Program-made: the position numbers and the translations under genes
Assembly: GCF_003027925.1 (NCBI RefSeq)
Contig: NZ_PYPS01000001.1
Location: forward strand, 124,001-188,000
From: Micromonospora sp. RP3T
GTDB taxonomy: Bacteria; Actinomycetota; Actinomycetes; Mycobacteriales; Micromonosporaceae
Direction: 5' to 3'
DNA length: 64,000 nt
Shown here: positions 42,486-51,597 of the stretch, in pieces
How the letters are laid out: each line of letters opens with the position of its first letter
How positions within the stretch are numbered: the first letter of the stretch is position 1
Notes under the pieces: generated by a model
Database searches by the model: none
The model's input: the letters and a program-made list of their open reading frames with translations, nothing else
Told to the model about the DNA's origin: nothing

Positions 42486-42922
42486 TGGCCACCGTCAAGC
42501 TCTCCTTCTCGCCGGCGCCGGTGCACGTGCGCACCGCCCGCCTGGTCGGTGTCGCGGTGGCCCGGCGGGCCGGGGTCCGTGAGGACCTGCTCGACGAGGT
42601 GCGGCTGGCCATCGGTGAGGCGTGCACCCGCGCGGTCGCGCTGCACCGGCAGTACGGGCTGGCGGAGCTGGTCTACGTGGAGATGTCCGACGGTGGGCCG
42701 TACACGGTGCGGGTGGTGGACCGGGCCCCGATCGAGGCCGGTCTCGGGTTGGCCGCGCTGGGCCCGGACGAGTTGGCGAAGGAGTCGCTCAGCGAGGACG
42801 CGCTGACCACCGGCGTGGGGTTCGCCCTGCTCGCCGGTTTCGTGGAGGACCTCCAGGTCCGCCCGGTCGACGAGGGCGTCGGCACCGAGGTCCGGATGGC
42901 CTGGCCGACCGGCCGCGGCTGA
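42485..42922 (+). CDS. Anti-sigma regulatory factor (HATPase-type serine kinase), BldG partner
   Basis: 145 residues, orthologous by position to SCO3548. The GHKL ATPase fold shows DEVRLAIGEACTRAVALH (N-box region) and TTGVGFALLAGFVED (G2-box region). It likely binds a sigma factor and phosphorylates BldG, but its N-box has Thr-Arg-Ala where kinases usually have an Asn, so activity could be weak. ATG at 42485 overlaps the bldG stop (TGATG); GTG at 42482 is an alternative. A hairpin follows. Confidence 0.87.
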   Translation: MATVKLSFSPAPVHVRTARLVGVAVARRAGVREDLLDEVRLAIGEACTRAVALHRQYGLAELVYVEMSDGGPYTVRVVDRAPIEAGLGLAALGPDELAKESLSEDALTTGVGFALLAGFVEDLQVRPVDEGVGTEVRMAWPTGRG

Positions 42923-42936
42923 TCAGATCGTTCCGC

Positions 42937-42968
42937 AGGCCGCGTTCCCCGCACGGGGAGCGCGGCCT
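42937..42968 (+). terminator. Terminator of the bldG operon
   Basis: 14-bp stem (AGGCCGCGTTCCCC, one wobble pair) with a GCAC loop, 15 bp after the stop. Confidence 0.75.
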
Positions 42969-43216
42969 CGTCGTGTTGACCGGCCCATATATCAGATTTC
43001 CTCGCATAACACAGTTACGAAGATCATCGAGACACGGTGCCCCCTCGATGTGACCCTCACCACGCCGGAGGGCTACAGTACCCGGGTTGTCAGCAAGTGA
43101 TCGCTCCCCGCAGCCAGCGGGAACGGGTGGATGGCGCGCGCTGGCGAGTTCGCATCCAGGCGTCGGCCCGTGCGTCTCCACGAGCCGACGCGAGTGTTCG
43201 GTACAGGAGGACACAG

Positions 43217-45565
43217 ATGTCCGGGACCTTGGCCGCCGACGGCGGCGCCCTGTCCCTTACCGGAGCCAACGTGACGTACGTCGTCATCGCCGCGGTCATC
43301 GCGCTGGTGGCGCTCGTCTTCGCCGCCGCCTTGACCAAGGCGGTACTGGCAGCCGGTACGGGAACCACCAACATGCAGGAGATCTCCGGGGCGGTGCAGG
43401 AGGGCGCGTCGGCGTACCTGCTGCGGCAGTTCCGCACCCTGGCGATCTTCGTGGTGATCGCCGTCGTGCTGCTGTTCCTGCTGCCGGTGCACGACACCGA
43501 CGGGAACCAGACGCTGGTGAAGATCGGCCGGTCGGCGTTCTTCGTGGTGGGTGCGCTGTTCAGCGCGTTCATCGGCGGCGCCGGCATGTGGCTGGCCACC
43601 CGCGCCAACCTGCGGGTCGCCGCCGCCGCGCGGGAGCGCGAAGGTGGCCGCGAGGGCGCCATGAAGATCGCCTTCCGCACCGGCGGCGTGGTCGGCTTCC
43701 TCACCGTCGGCCTCGGCCTGTTCGGGGCGGCGCTCGTCGTCATCCTGTTCCGGGGCGACGCGCCGACCGTGCTGGAGGGCTTCGGCTTCGGCGCCGCGCT
43801 GCTGGCCATGTTCATGCGGGTCGGCGGCGGCATCTTCACCAAGGCCGCGGACGTCGGCGCGGACCTGGTCGGCAAGGTCGAGCAGGGCATCCCGGAGGAC
43901 GACCCGCGCAACGCCGCCACCATCGCCGACAACGTGGGCGACAACGTCGGTGACTGCGCCGGCATGGCGGCCGACCTGTTCGAGTCGTACGCGGTCACGC
44001 TGGTCGCCGCGCTGATCCTGGGCCGGGCCGCGTTCGGCGAGGACGGCCTGGTCTTCCCGCTGATCATCTCCACCATCGGCGTGCTGGTCGCCATCGTCGG
44101 CGTGTTCATCACCCGGCTGCGCGCCAGCGACCGCAACGGCCTGACCGCGATCAACCGGGCCTTCTACCTCTCCGCGGTGATCTCCGCGGTGCTGGTGGCG
44201 ATCGCCGCGTTCACGTACCTGCCGGCCACGTTCGGCGAGCTGGAGGGCGGGCTGACCGACGTCGACCGCAACCCGCGGCTGGTGGCCATCGGCGCGGTCG
44301 TGATCGGCATCGTGCTGGCCGCCGCGATCCAGGCGCTGACCGGCTACTTCACCGAGACCAACCGCCGCCCGGTGCAGGACATCGGCAAGAGCTCGCAGAC
44401 CGGCGCCGCCACCGTCATCCTGGCCGGCATCAGCATCGGCCTGGAGTCGGCTGTCTACTCGGCGCTGCTGATCGGCGCCGGCGTCTTCGGCGCGTTCCTG
44501 CTCGGCGGCAGCTCGATCACGCTGTCGCTGTTCGCGGTCGCGCTGGCCGGCACCGGCCTGCTCACCACCGTCGGCGTCATCGTCGCGATGGACACGTTCG
44601 GCCCGATCTCGGACAACGCGCAGGGCGTCGCCGAGATGTCCGGCGACATCGACGAGCACGGCGCGCGCACGCTGACCGAGCTGGACGCGGTCGGCAACAC
44701 CACCAAGGCGATCACCAAGGGCATCGCGATCGCCACCGCGGTGCTGGCCGCGACCGCGCTGTTCGGCTCGTACACCGACACGCTGCGGACGTCGTACGCC
44801 GACGCGGGCGTGGGCGACGTCGGCACCGAGATCCTCAACGCGCTGAACGTGGCCAACCCGCGCAACCTGGTCGGCCTGATCATCGGCGCGGCCGTCGTCT
44901 TCCTCTTCTCCGGTCTGGCCATCAACGCGGTCTCCCGCTCGGCCGGCGCCGTGGTGATGGAGGTCCGCCGGCAGTTCCGCGAGCTGCCCGGCATCATGGA
45001 CCGCACCCAGCGGCCCGAGTACGGCAAGGTCGTGGACATCTGCACCCGGGACGCGCAGCGCGAGCTGCTGACCCCCGGCCTGCTGGCCATCCTGGCCCCG
45101 ATCGCGGTCGGCTTCGGCCTCGGCCCGGGCGCGCTCGCCTCCTACCTGGCCGGCGCGATCGGCGCGGGCACGCTGATGGCGGTCTTCCTGTCCAACTCCG
45201 GCGGCGCCTGGGACAACGCCAAGAAGCTCGTCGAGGACGGCGCGTACGGCGGCAAGGGCTCCGAGGCGCACTCCGCCACCGTCATCGGCGACACCGTCGG
45301 CGACCCGTTCAAGGACACCGCCGGCCCGGCGATCAACCCGCTGATCAAGGTGATGAACCTGGTCTCGCTGCTGATCGCCCCGGCCGTGGTGGCCTGGAGC
45401 GTGGGCGACGACAAGAACCCCGCGCTGCGGATCACGATCGCCGTGGTGGCCGCGCTGATCATCGCGGCGGCGGTGGTGTTCAGCAAGCGCAAGGGCGTGG
45501 TGATGGACAGCTCGGACCACGGTGCGGGCACCTCGGACCAGCACCCGGAGACGGTGGGCGCCTGA
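43217..45565 (+). CDS. hppA: K+-independent proton-translocating pyrophosphatase
   Basis: Membrane pyrophosphatase that pumps protons using PPi hydrolysis. The 782-residue protein has about sixteen helices. The active-site motif DVGADLVGKVE, the DNVGDNVGDCAGMAADLFESY region and the C-terminal SGGAWDNAKK segment are intact. GNTTKA at residues 493-498 has Lys497, the mark of the K+-independent class (K+-dependent enzymes have Ala). ATG at 43217 has AGGAGG upstream. The leader (42969-43216) is relatively AT-rich around 42980-43030. It ends at a very strong terminator. Confidence 0.96.
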   Translation: MSGTLAADGGALSLTGANVTYVVIAAVIALVALVFAAALTKAVLAAGTGTTNMQEISGAVQEGASAYLLRQFRTLAIFVVIAVVLLFLLPVHDTDGNQTLVKIGRSAFFVVGALFSAFIGGAGMWLATRANLRVAAAAREREGGREGAMKIAFRTGGVVGFLTVGLGLFGAALVVILFRGDAPTVLEGFGFGAALLAMFMRVGGGIFTKAADVGADLVGKVEQGIPEDDPRNAATIADNVGDNVGDCAGMAADLFESYAVTLVAALILGRAAFGEDGLVFPLIISTIGVLVAIVGVFITRLRASDRNGLTAINRAFYLSAVISAVLVAIAAFTYLPATFGELEGGLTDVDRNPRLVAIGAVVIGIVLAAAIQALTGYFTETNRRPVQDIGKSSQTGAATVILAGISIGLESAVYSALLIGAGVFGAFLLGGSSITLSLFAVALAGTGLLTTVGVIVAMDTFGPISDNAQGVAEMSGDIDEHGARTLTELDAVGNTTKAITKGIAIATAVLAATALFGSYTDTLRTSYADAGVGDVGTEILNALNVANPRNLVGLIIGAAVVFLFSGLAINAVSRSAGAVVMEVRRQFRELPGIMDRTQRPEYGKVVDICTRDAQRELLTPGLLAILAPIAVGFGLGPGALASYLAGAIGAGTLMAVFLSNSGGAWDNAKKLVEDGAYGGKGSEAHSATVIGDTVGDPFKDTAGPAINPLIKVMNLVSLLIAPAVVAWSVGDDKNPALRITIAVVAALIIAAAVVFSKRKGVVMDSSDHGAGTSDQHPETVGA

Positions 45566-45568
45566 CCG

Positions 45569-45614
45569 ACGGGACGGTTCCCGGCCGGCCCCGGTCGGCC
45601 GGGAACCGTCCCGT
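45569..45614 (+). terminator. Terminator of hppA
   Basis: Perfect 19-bp stem (ACGGGACGGTTCCCGGCCG) with an 8-nt loop, 4 bp after the stop; the strongest hairpin in the window with a normal loop. Confidence 0.9.
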
Positions 45615-45653
45615 GCACGAAACCTGACCGGTGGCGGTTCCCCCCGGAGGTCG

Positions 45654-45659
45654 TACGCT
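45654..45659 (+). promoter_or_regulatory. -10 box of leaderless lipoprotein gene
   Basis: TACGCT ends 7 nt before the ATG at 45667. A GGAGG lies further upstream, outside the expected transcript. Confidence 0.5.
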
Positions 45660-45666
45660 GCAACGC

Positions 45667-46206
45667 ATGCGTACGCGCCGGGCGGCAACCGCCGGAAAGC
45701 TCACGGTGGTCCTGGCCACGCTGGTCCTCGTCGCCGCCGGCTGCGGCGGCCCCAGCCCACGGGCCTGGGCCGCGTCGGTGTGCCAGGCGCTCACCCCGTG
45801 GCGCGCGGAGATCTCCAAGCTGACCAGCAGCACCCGGCAGCAGATGACCGCGCAGACCACCCCGCCGCAGGCCAAGGAGAACCTGGTGCGGTTGTTCGCC
45901 GGGGCGGAGCAGGCCAGCGAGACGGCCCGACGCAAGGTCGAGGAGGCGGGCGTGCCGGAGGTCGACCACGGCCCCGAGGTCTCCGCCGGGTTCCGTGGCT
46001 CGCTGAGCAAGATGCGGGACGCGTACGGGCGGGCCCGGACCACCATCGACCGGCTCGACACCGCCCAGGCCGGCCCGTTCTACGACGGCGTGCGCGCCGC
46101 CGTGGACACCCTGAACCAGGAGTACGACGCGAGCGCGCTGGACACCAGCAAACTCAACTCACCCGAGCTCAAAGAGGCCTTCGACGAGGTCCCGGAGTGT
46201 CGCTGA
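45667..46206 (+). CDS. Putative lipoprotein, helical
   Basis: 179 residues. Signal peptide with lipobox LVAAGC (Cys near residue 27), then a mostly helical domain with two more cysteines (SVCQAL near the start and PECR at the very end) that may form a disulphide. Function unknown. The gene lies between hppA and topA, where Streptomyces also carries small secreted-protein genes. It overlaps the next gene by 10 bp. Confidence 0.8.
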   Translation: MRTRRAATAGKLTVVLATLVLVAAGCGGPSPRAWAASVCQALTPWRAEISKLTSSTRQQMTAQTTPPQAKENLVRLFAGAEQASETARRKVEEAGVPEVDHGPEVSAGFRGSLSKMRDAYGRARTTIDRLDTAQAGPFYDGVRAAVDTLNQEYDASALDTSKLNSPELKEAFDEVPECR

Positions 46207-46811
46207 CGCCACCCTCCCCGAATCCGAACCCGGCCCGCCAGCCCTCGCTGTTCTCCACCGAGGCGGCCGATCCCGCGCTGGCGGACCTCGCCGGCCTGCT
46301 CGCCGGGCCGGGTGAGGTGGTGCGGATGGGCGGCACGGCCCGGCTCTCCGTGGTGGTGGACGCGGCCTGGCGGGTGCACGTGCTGGTGGCCGAGTTGGGC
46401 GCCCGGGGTGTGCCGGCGGGCTGGGAGCCGACCGGGGACGGCCGGTACCGGGTGCGCACCGCGTACGCGAGCACGTTGACGCCGCTCGCCCGGGGCTGGC
46501 TGCTCGGCGCGGTGAAGCGACCGCCGGCCCGGTTCCACCTCGACGGGCGGCGGTTGCGGCTCTGGGCCGCCGCGGCCGGGGCCGCCGAACCGGCCGGGTT
46601 CCGGCTCGGGCTCGGCCCGGCCGACGAGCAGTGCTGGCCGGCGGTGCGCGCCGCGTTGGCCGTGGTGGGGCTGCCGGCCGCGTTCGTGGAGCCGGGCGAG
46701 GGCGGGCCCGCGTACCGGATCGGTGGGCGGCGGGTGACCCGGCTGGCGGAGTTGGTGGGGGAACGGCCGCCGGCCGCGCCGGCCGCCGACTGGCCGGGCC
46801 CGCACGGCTGA
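46197..46811 (+). CDS. Conserved protein of unknown function
   Basis: 204 residues, no signal peptide or membrane helix. A central region (RLSVVVDAAWRVHVLVAELG, then YASTLTPLARGWLLGAVKRP) suggests an alpha/beta fold with conserved Trp and Arg. I cannot assign a family. GTG at 46197 overlaps the lipoprotein stop region by 10 bp, so the two are cotranscribed. Confidence 0.75.
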   Translation: MSLTPPSPNPNPARQPSLFSTEAADPALADLAGLLAGPGEVVRMGGTARLSVVVDAAWRVHVLVAELGARGVPAGWEPTGDGRYRVRTAYASTLTPLARGWLLGAVKRPPARFHLDGRRLRLWAAAAGAAEPAGFRLGLGPADEQCWPAVRAALAVVGLPAAFVEPGEGGPAYRIGGRRVTRLAELVGERPPAAPAADWPGPHG

Positions 46812-47126
46812 CCCGCCGGCGCAACCCCGCCGGCTGTCCGATCGCCGACCGTTCCGGCGGCGGTTTGCGCAGGAATTCGACTGGAGCCGCCTCCGCCGGG
46901 GGGTGTGTGATCGTCACAGTGACCCGCCCGGCGCCCTACCCACGGTGTACGGTGGCGCCGTCCGGCAGGGTGCGGCCGGCGACCGCCGGGGAGGCGGGCC
47001 CGTTCGCCGCCCACGAAACCCGGGGCGCGGACGGCGCGTTACGTTGGACGTCCGGGCCGACCGCGGTCCGGGCGGGGCAACACGGCCCGGAGTGGGCGTG
47101 GCGTAGGAGTGAGGTCGGGGAGAGAC
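46812..47126. other. Intergenic region upstream of topA
   Basis: 315 bp. It holds the topA promoter, not clearly resolved. Candidate signals are an inverted repeat TGTGA-TCG-TCACA (46906-46918) and a TACGGT hexamer near 46955. topA is supercoiling-controlled in many bacteria, but nothing in this sequence proves it. No gene is visible. Confidence 0.55.
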
Positions 47127-49946
47127 GTGCCGAGCAACGCTGGAACCACCCGTCTGGTCATCGTCGAGTCACCGGCGAAGGCCAAGACGATCTCGGGCTA
47201 CCTCGGCCCGGGGTACGTCGTGGAGGCCAGCTTCGGCCACGTCCGGGACCTGCCCCGTAACGCCGCCGACGTGCCGGCGAAGTACAAGGGCGAGCCGTGG
47301 GCGCGGCTCGGCGTCGACGTCGACAACGGCTTCCACGCGCTCTACGTGGTCTCGGCCGACCGCCGCCAGCAGATCAACAAGCTGGTGAAGCTGGCCAAGG
47401 AGGTCGACGAGATCTTCCTGGCCACGGATGAGGACCGCGAGGGCGAGGCGATCGCCTGGCACTTGGTGGAGACGCTCAAGCCCAAGGTGCCGGTCAAGCG
47501 GATGGTCTTCCACGAGATCACCAAGCCGGCCATCCAGGCTGCGGTGGCCAACCCCCGGGAGATCGACCGCGATCTGGTCGACGCCCAGGAGGCCCGGCGC
47601 ATCCTGGACCGGCTCTACGGCTACGAGGTCTCCCCGGTGCTGTGGAAGAAGGTCATGCCGAAGCTCTCGGCGGGCCGGGTGCAGTCCGTGGCGACCCGGA
47701 TCGTGGTCGAGCGGGAGCGCCAGCGGATGGCGTTCCGCACCGCCGAGTACTGGGACATCCTGGCCACCCTGGCGGTGGCGAAGCCGGGCGAGGGCCCGCG
47801 CACCTTCAACGCCACGCTCGTCGCGCTCAACGGCGACCGGATCGCCACCGGCAAGGACTTCGAGCCGACCACCGGCCGGGTGCGCGCCGGCGCGGGCGTC
47901 GTGCACCTCGACGAGGGCGGCGCCAGAGGGCTGGCCGCCCGGCTGGCGGACCGGCCGTTCACGGTCACCCGGGTCGAGGAGAAGCCCTACCGCCGTCGCC
48001 CGTACGCGCCGTTCATCACCTCCACGCTCCAGCAGGAGGCGGCCCGCAAGCTGCGGTTCTCGTCCCAGCAGACGATGCGCACCGCGCAGCGGCTCTACGA
48101 GAACGGCTACATCACCTACATGCGTACCGACTCGGTGAACCTGTCGGAGACCGCCATCGCGGCGGCCCGCCGGCAGATCGTCGAGCTGTACGGCGAGCGC
48201 AGCGTGCCGCCGGAGCCCCGCCGCTACACCGGCAAGGTGAAGAACGCGCAGGAGGCGCACGAGGCGATCCGCCCGGCGGGCGACAACTTCCGCACCCCGG
48301 GCGACGTGGCCAAGGAGCTGTCCGGCGAGGAGTTCAAGCTCTACGAGCTGATCTGGCGGCGCACCATCGCCTCGCAGATGACCGACGCGGTCGGCTCCAG
48401 CGTGTCGGTGCGCATCCGGGCCGTCTCCTCCGCGCAGGAGGAGGCCGACTTCGGCGCCACCGGCAAGACCATCACCGACCCGGGCTTCCTGCGCGCGTAC
48501 GTCGAGTCGAGCGACGACGAGAACGCCGAGGCGGAGGACGCCGAGCGGCGGCTGCCCACCCTGGTCAAGGACCAGCCGCTGACCGCCGACGAGCTGGCCG
48601 CGCAGGGCCACCACACCCAGCCGCCGTCGCGCTACACGGAGGCGTCGCTGGTCAAGGCGCTGGAGGAGCTGGGCATCGGCCGCCCCTCCACGTACGCCTC
48701 GATCATGCAGACCATCCAGGATCGCGGGTACGTCACCAAGCGTGGCCAGGCGATGATCCCGACGTTCCTGGCGTTCGCGGTGATCGGGCTGATGGAGCGG
48801 CACTACCCGCGTCTGATCGACTACGACTTCACCGCCAGCATGGAGAACGAGCTGGACGAGATCGCCGGCGGCGACCACGCCGCGGTCGACTTCCTCACCT
48901 CGTTCTACTTCGGCAGCGCCAACGGCGCCGGCGACCAGGCCATCGCGCACGCCGGTGGGCTGAAGAAGCTGGTCACCGAGAACCTCAGCGAGATCGACGC
49001 GCGCAGCGTCAACTCGATCCCGCTGTTCACCGACGACGAGGGGCGCGAGGTCGTCGTCCGGGTCGGCCGGTACGGGCCCTACCTCCAGCGCGCGGTACCC
49101 GGCGAGCAGCAGGCGCCGGCCGCCCCGGCCGAGGGCGAGGAGGGCGGCTCCCAGGGCGACCGGGCGCCGATCCCGGAGGGCCTGGCGCCCGACGAGCTGA
49201 CCCCGGAGAAGGTGCACGAGCTGTTCCTCGGCGGCGGGGGCGAGCGCAAGCTCGGCGACGACCCGTCGACCGGCGAGCCGATCCTGCTGAAGTCCGGCCG
49301 GTTCGGCCCGTACGTGGCCAGCGGGGAGCGCAAGTCGTCGCTGCTGCGCTCGCAGTCGCCGGACGACCTCACGCTGGAGCAGGCGCTGCGGCTGCTCAGC
49401 CTGCCCCGGCTGGTGGGCGTGGCCCCGGACGGCGGGGAGGTTCTCGCCAACAACGGCCGCTACGGCCCGTACGTCAAGCGTGGTGACGAGTTCCGCTCGC
49501 TGGACTCGGAGGACAAGATGTTCACCGTCACGCTGGACGAGGCGCTGGCGCTGCTGGCCGCCCCGAAGACCCGCCAGCGTCGGGCCGCCGCGCCGCCGTT
49601 GCGGGAGATGGGCGTCGACCCGCTCACCGAGAAGCCGCTGGTGATCAAGGACGGGCGCTTCGGGCCGTACGTCACGGACGGGGAGACCAACGCGTCGCTG
49701 CGGCGCGCGCAGACCCCGGAGGCGCTGACGCTGGAGGAGGCGTCGGAGATGCTCGCCGAGAAGCGGGCGAAGGGCCCGGCGCCGAAGAAGGCCACCAAGA
49801 AGGCCGCCGCCGCGAAGAAGACCACGGCCGCGAAGAAGACGACGGCCGCGAAGAAGACGACGGCCGCGAAGAAGACCACGGCTGCGAAGAAGGCCCCGGC
49901 GAAGAAGGCGGCCCCCCGGAAGGCGACCTCAACCCCCAGCGAGTGA
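47127..49946 (+). CDS. topA: DNA topoisomerase I
   Basis: Type IA topoisomerase that relaxes negative supercoils. 939 residues: Toprim domain beginning VIVESPAKAKTI with DEDREGEAIAWH, active-site Tyr in YITYMRTDSVNLS, and three or four C-terminal repeat domains without zinc cysteines (GRFGPYV motifs). It ends in a Lys-rich tail with AAKKTT repeats that binds DNA and boosts processivity in actinobacterial TopA. GTG at 47127 is preferred for GGGGAGA upstream; GTG at 47109 is in frame but poorly placed. Confidence 0.95.
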   Translation: MPSNAGTTRLVIVESPAKAKTISGYLGPGYVVEASFGHVRDLPRNAADVPAKYKGEPWARLGVDVDNGFHALYVVSADRRQQINKLVKLAKEVDEIFLATDEDREGEAIAWHLVETLKPKVPVKRMVFHEITKPAIQAAVANPREIDRDLVDAQEARRILDRLYGYEVSPVLWKKVMPKLSAGRVQSVATRIVVERERQRMAFRTAEYWDILATLAVAKPGEGPRTFNATLVALNGDRIATGKDFEPTTGRVRAGAGVVHLDEGGARGLAARLADRPFTVTRVEEKPYRRRPYAPFITSTLQQEAARKLRFSSQQTMRTAQRLYENGYITYMRTDSVNLSETAIAAARRQIVELYGERSVPPEPRRYTGKVKNAQEAHEAIRPAGDNFRTPGDVAKELSGEEFKLYELIWRRTIASQMTDAVGSSVSVRIRAVSSAQEEADFGATGKTITDPGFLRAYVESSDDENAEAEDAERRLPTLVKDQPLTADELAAQGHHTQPPSRYTEASLVKALEELGIGRPSTYASIMQTIQDRGYVTKRGQAMIPTFLAFAVIGLMERHYPRLIDYDFTASMENELDEIAGGDHAAVDFLTSFYFGSANGAGDQAIAHAGGLKKLVTENLSEIDARSVNSIPLFTDDEGREVVVRVGRYGPYLQRAVPGEQQAPAAPAEGEEGGSQGDRAPIPEGLAPDELTPEKVHELFLGGGGERKLGDDPSTGEPILLKSGRFGPYVASGERKSSLLRSQSPDDLTLEQALRLLSLPRLVGVAPDGGEVLANNGRYGPYVKRGDEFRSLDSEDKMFTVTLDEALALLAAPKTRQRRAAAPPLREMGVDPLTEKPLVIKDGRFGPYVTDGETNASLRRAQTPEALTLEEASEMLAEKRAKGPAPKKATKKAAAAKKTTAAKKTTAAKKTTAAKKTTAAKKAPAKKAAPRKATSTPSE
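49812..49883 (+). repeat. 18-bp in-frame repeat, four copies, in the topA tail
   Basis: Copies at 49812, 49830, 49848 and 49866 encode AKKTTA. Near-identity at the DNA level points to recent expansion; tail length probably varies between strains. Confidence 0.9.
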
Positions 49947-50028
49947 TCTTGGTTCGGATCCGCCCCAGATCCGGGTGGTGGGCGTGGGCGGTGGGCGTGT
50001 CGCGCCGGAAGCGAGGCATCGCTGGTGA

Positions 50029-50072
50029 GCGGTATGCCTCCTGGTCATAATTATGACCAGGAGGCATACCGC
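50029..50072. terminator. Perfect 44-bp palindrome between convergent genes
   Basis: Each half (from GCGGTATGCCTCCTGGTCAT) is exactly repeated in inverse with no unpaired centre, across the AT-rich core at 50049-50052. Placed 83 bp after topA and 68 bp before the end of the convergent oxidase gene, it fits a bidirectional terminator. The central GGTCAT-N4-ATGACC also occurs at 2840-2855, so a binding site is possible. Confidence 0.7.
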
Positions 50073-50139
50073 ATTTCCCTCGAGTTTCTTCCGCCGCACC
50101 ACACGGAGGGTGGACCCGGAAGATCCCACAAGATTTCGG

Positions 50140-51447
50140 TCAGGAGCCGAGGACCTGGCGCAGGTAGGGGTTCTCGAAGACGCTCTGCGGGTCCAGGCGG
50201 GCGCGGAGGGCCTGGAAATCCGTGAACTTCGGGTAGGCGGGGGCGAGCGAGGCGGCGTCGCGCCAGTGCAGCTTGCCCCAGTGCGGGCGACCACCCAGCT
50301 CGGTGGCCACCTGCTCGAACGCGCGGAAGTACGGCTCGTACGGCAAGCCCACGTACTGGTGGACCGCCACGTACGCGGAGTCCCGCCCGTACGAGTGGGA
50401 GAGCCAGATGTCGTCGGCGGCGGTGAACCGCACCTCGACCGGGAACAGCACCTTGAACGGCAGCCGGTCCACGATCCGGCGCAGCTCGGCCAGCGCGGTG
50501 GGCAGTGCGTCGCGCGGCAGGCCGTACTCCATCTCCACGAACCGGACCCGGCGCGGGGTGCAGAAGACCCGGTCGGAGCGACCGGTGTAGGTGCGTTCGG
50601 TGAGCGCCCGGGCGGAGACGGCGCTGATGCCGGGCGCGAGCGCCGGCACCGCGCGGCCGAGGCGGCAGGCCCCGGCGAAGACGGTGTTGGCGAGGAACTC
50701 GTCGTCCAGCCAGCCGCGCCAGCGGGGCAGCGGCCGGTCGTCGGCGGGCACCCGGTCGTTGGTCTTGACCTGCACCCGGTCGGTGTACGGGAACCAGTAG
50801 AACTCGGCGTGGTCGTGCGCTCCCCACAGGCCGGGCAGGTCGGCCAGCACGTCGGCGAGCGCGGCCGGCCGTTCGTGTGCGCGCAGCACGAAGGCGTCCA
50901 CGCAGCGCAGCGTGACCTCGACCAGGATGCCGACCGCGCCGAGCCCGACCCGGGCGGCGTCGAACACGTCGGGGTGCTCGTCGGCGGAGCAGCGCAGCAC
51001 CTCGCCGGTGCCGGTGACCAGCGTCAGGCCGGCCACGAACGTGGAGAGGCAGCCGAGTGTCGCGCCGGTGCCGTGGGTGCCGGTGGAGATCGCGCCGGCG
51101 ATGGTCTGCGCGTCGATGTCGCCGAGGTTGGGCACCGCCAGACCGTGGCCGGCGAGCAGGTCGTTGAGCGCGTGCAGCGTCATCCCGGCCGGTACGGTGA
51201 CGAGGCGGCGCGCCACGTCGACGGTGACGTCGGTCGCCAGGTCGGCGAGGTCGAGCCGGTGCCCGTCGGCGACGGCGGTGGCGGTGAAGGAGTGACCGCT
51301 GCCGACCGCCCGGATGGTGGTGCCGGCGGCGGCGGCCCGGCGGACCGCCTCGGCGACGTCCGCCACGCTCCGGGGTCGCGCGGTGACCAGTGCCGTGCTG
51401 CGTTGGTTGCCGGCCCAGTTGGACCAGTCGGCGGGGCTACCGGCCAT
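50140..51447 (-). CDS. FAD-linked oxidase of the D-arabinono-1,4-lactone oxidase family
   Basis: 435 residues. The N-terminal FAD_binding_4 (VAO-type) domain has TIRAVGSGHSFTATAV and TIAGAISTGTHGTG. The C-terminal ALO domain has the conserved GRPHWGKLHW near residue 390, typical of aldonolactone and alditol oxidases. Such enzymes oxidise sugar lactones or polyols with oxygen; the exact substrate is unknown. ATG at 51447 lies 10 nt after GAGGAG. It is divergent from a TetR gene with a palindrome in its leader (51469-51487). Confidence 0.9.
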   Translation of the reverse strand: MAGSPADWSNWAGNQRSTALVTARPRSVADVAEAVRRAAAAGTTIRAVGSGHSFTATAVADGHRLDLADLATDVTVDVARRLVTVPAGMTLHALNDLLAGHGLAVPNLGDIDAQTIAGAISTGTHGTGATLGCLSTFVAGLTLVTGTGEVLRCSADEHPDVFDAARVGLGAVGILVEVTLRCVDAFVLRAHERPAALADVLADLPGLWGAHDHAEFYWFPYTDRVQVKTNDRVPADDRPLPRWRGWLDDEFLANTVFAGACRLGRAVPALAPGISAVSARALTERTYTGRSDRVFCTPRRVRFVEMEYGLPRDALPTALAELRRIVDRLPFKVLFPVEVRFTAADDIWLSHSYGRDSAYVAVHQYVGLPYEPYFRAFEQVATELGGRPHWGKLHWRDAASLAPAYPKFTDFQALRARLDPQSVFENPYLRQVLGS

Positions 51448-51468
51448 GGCGAACACTCCTCGACATGA

Positions 51469-51487
51469 ATATGAACTGAATTCATAT
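51469..51487. promoter_or_regulatory. Candidate TetR operator
   Basis: ATATGAA-CTGAA-TTCATAT, a 7-bp inverted repeat with a 5-bp spacer, 22 bp upstream of the oxidase ATG and facing the divergent TetR gene. Its AT-richness stands out in this genome. Confidence 0.55.
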
Positions 51488-51597
51488 CAGGAACGTTGTG
51501 CCTGGTAAATACCGCAATCGAGGTCGGCTCGTTGTACCGGTAGTCACAGACTCGTGACGTGCGGATATGTTCAACCGTCGAAGGGGGGTGGCGCCGA

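Noticed and set aside
43073..45688. 871-codon open frame on the minus strand
   Set aside because: Exact antisense of hppA, which has full family motifs and AGGAGG. High third-position GC keeps the opposite strand open.
47169..49217. 682-codon open frame on the minus strand
   Set aside because: Antisense of topA with no domain and no start signals.
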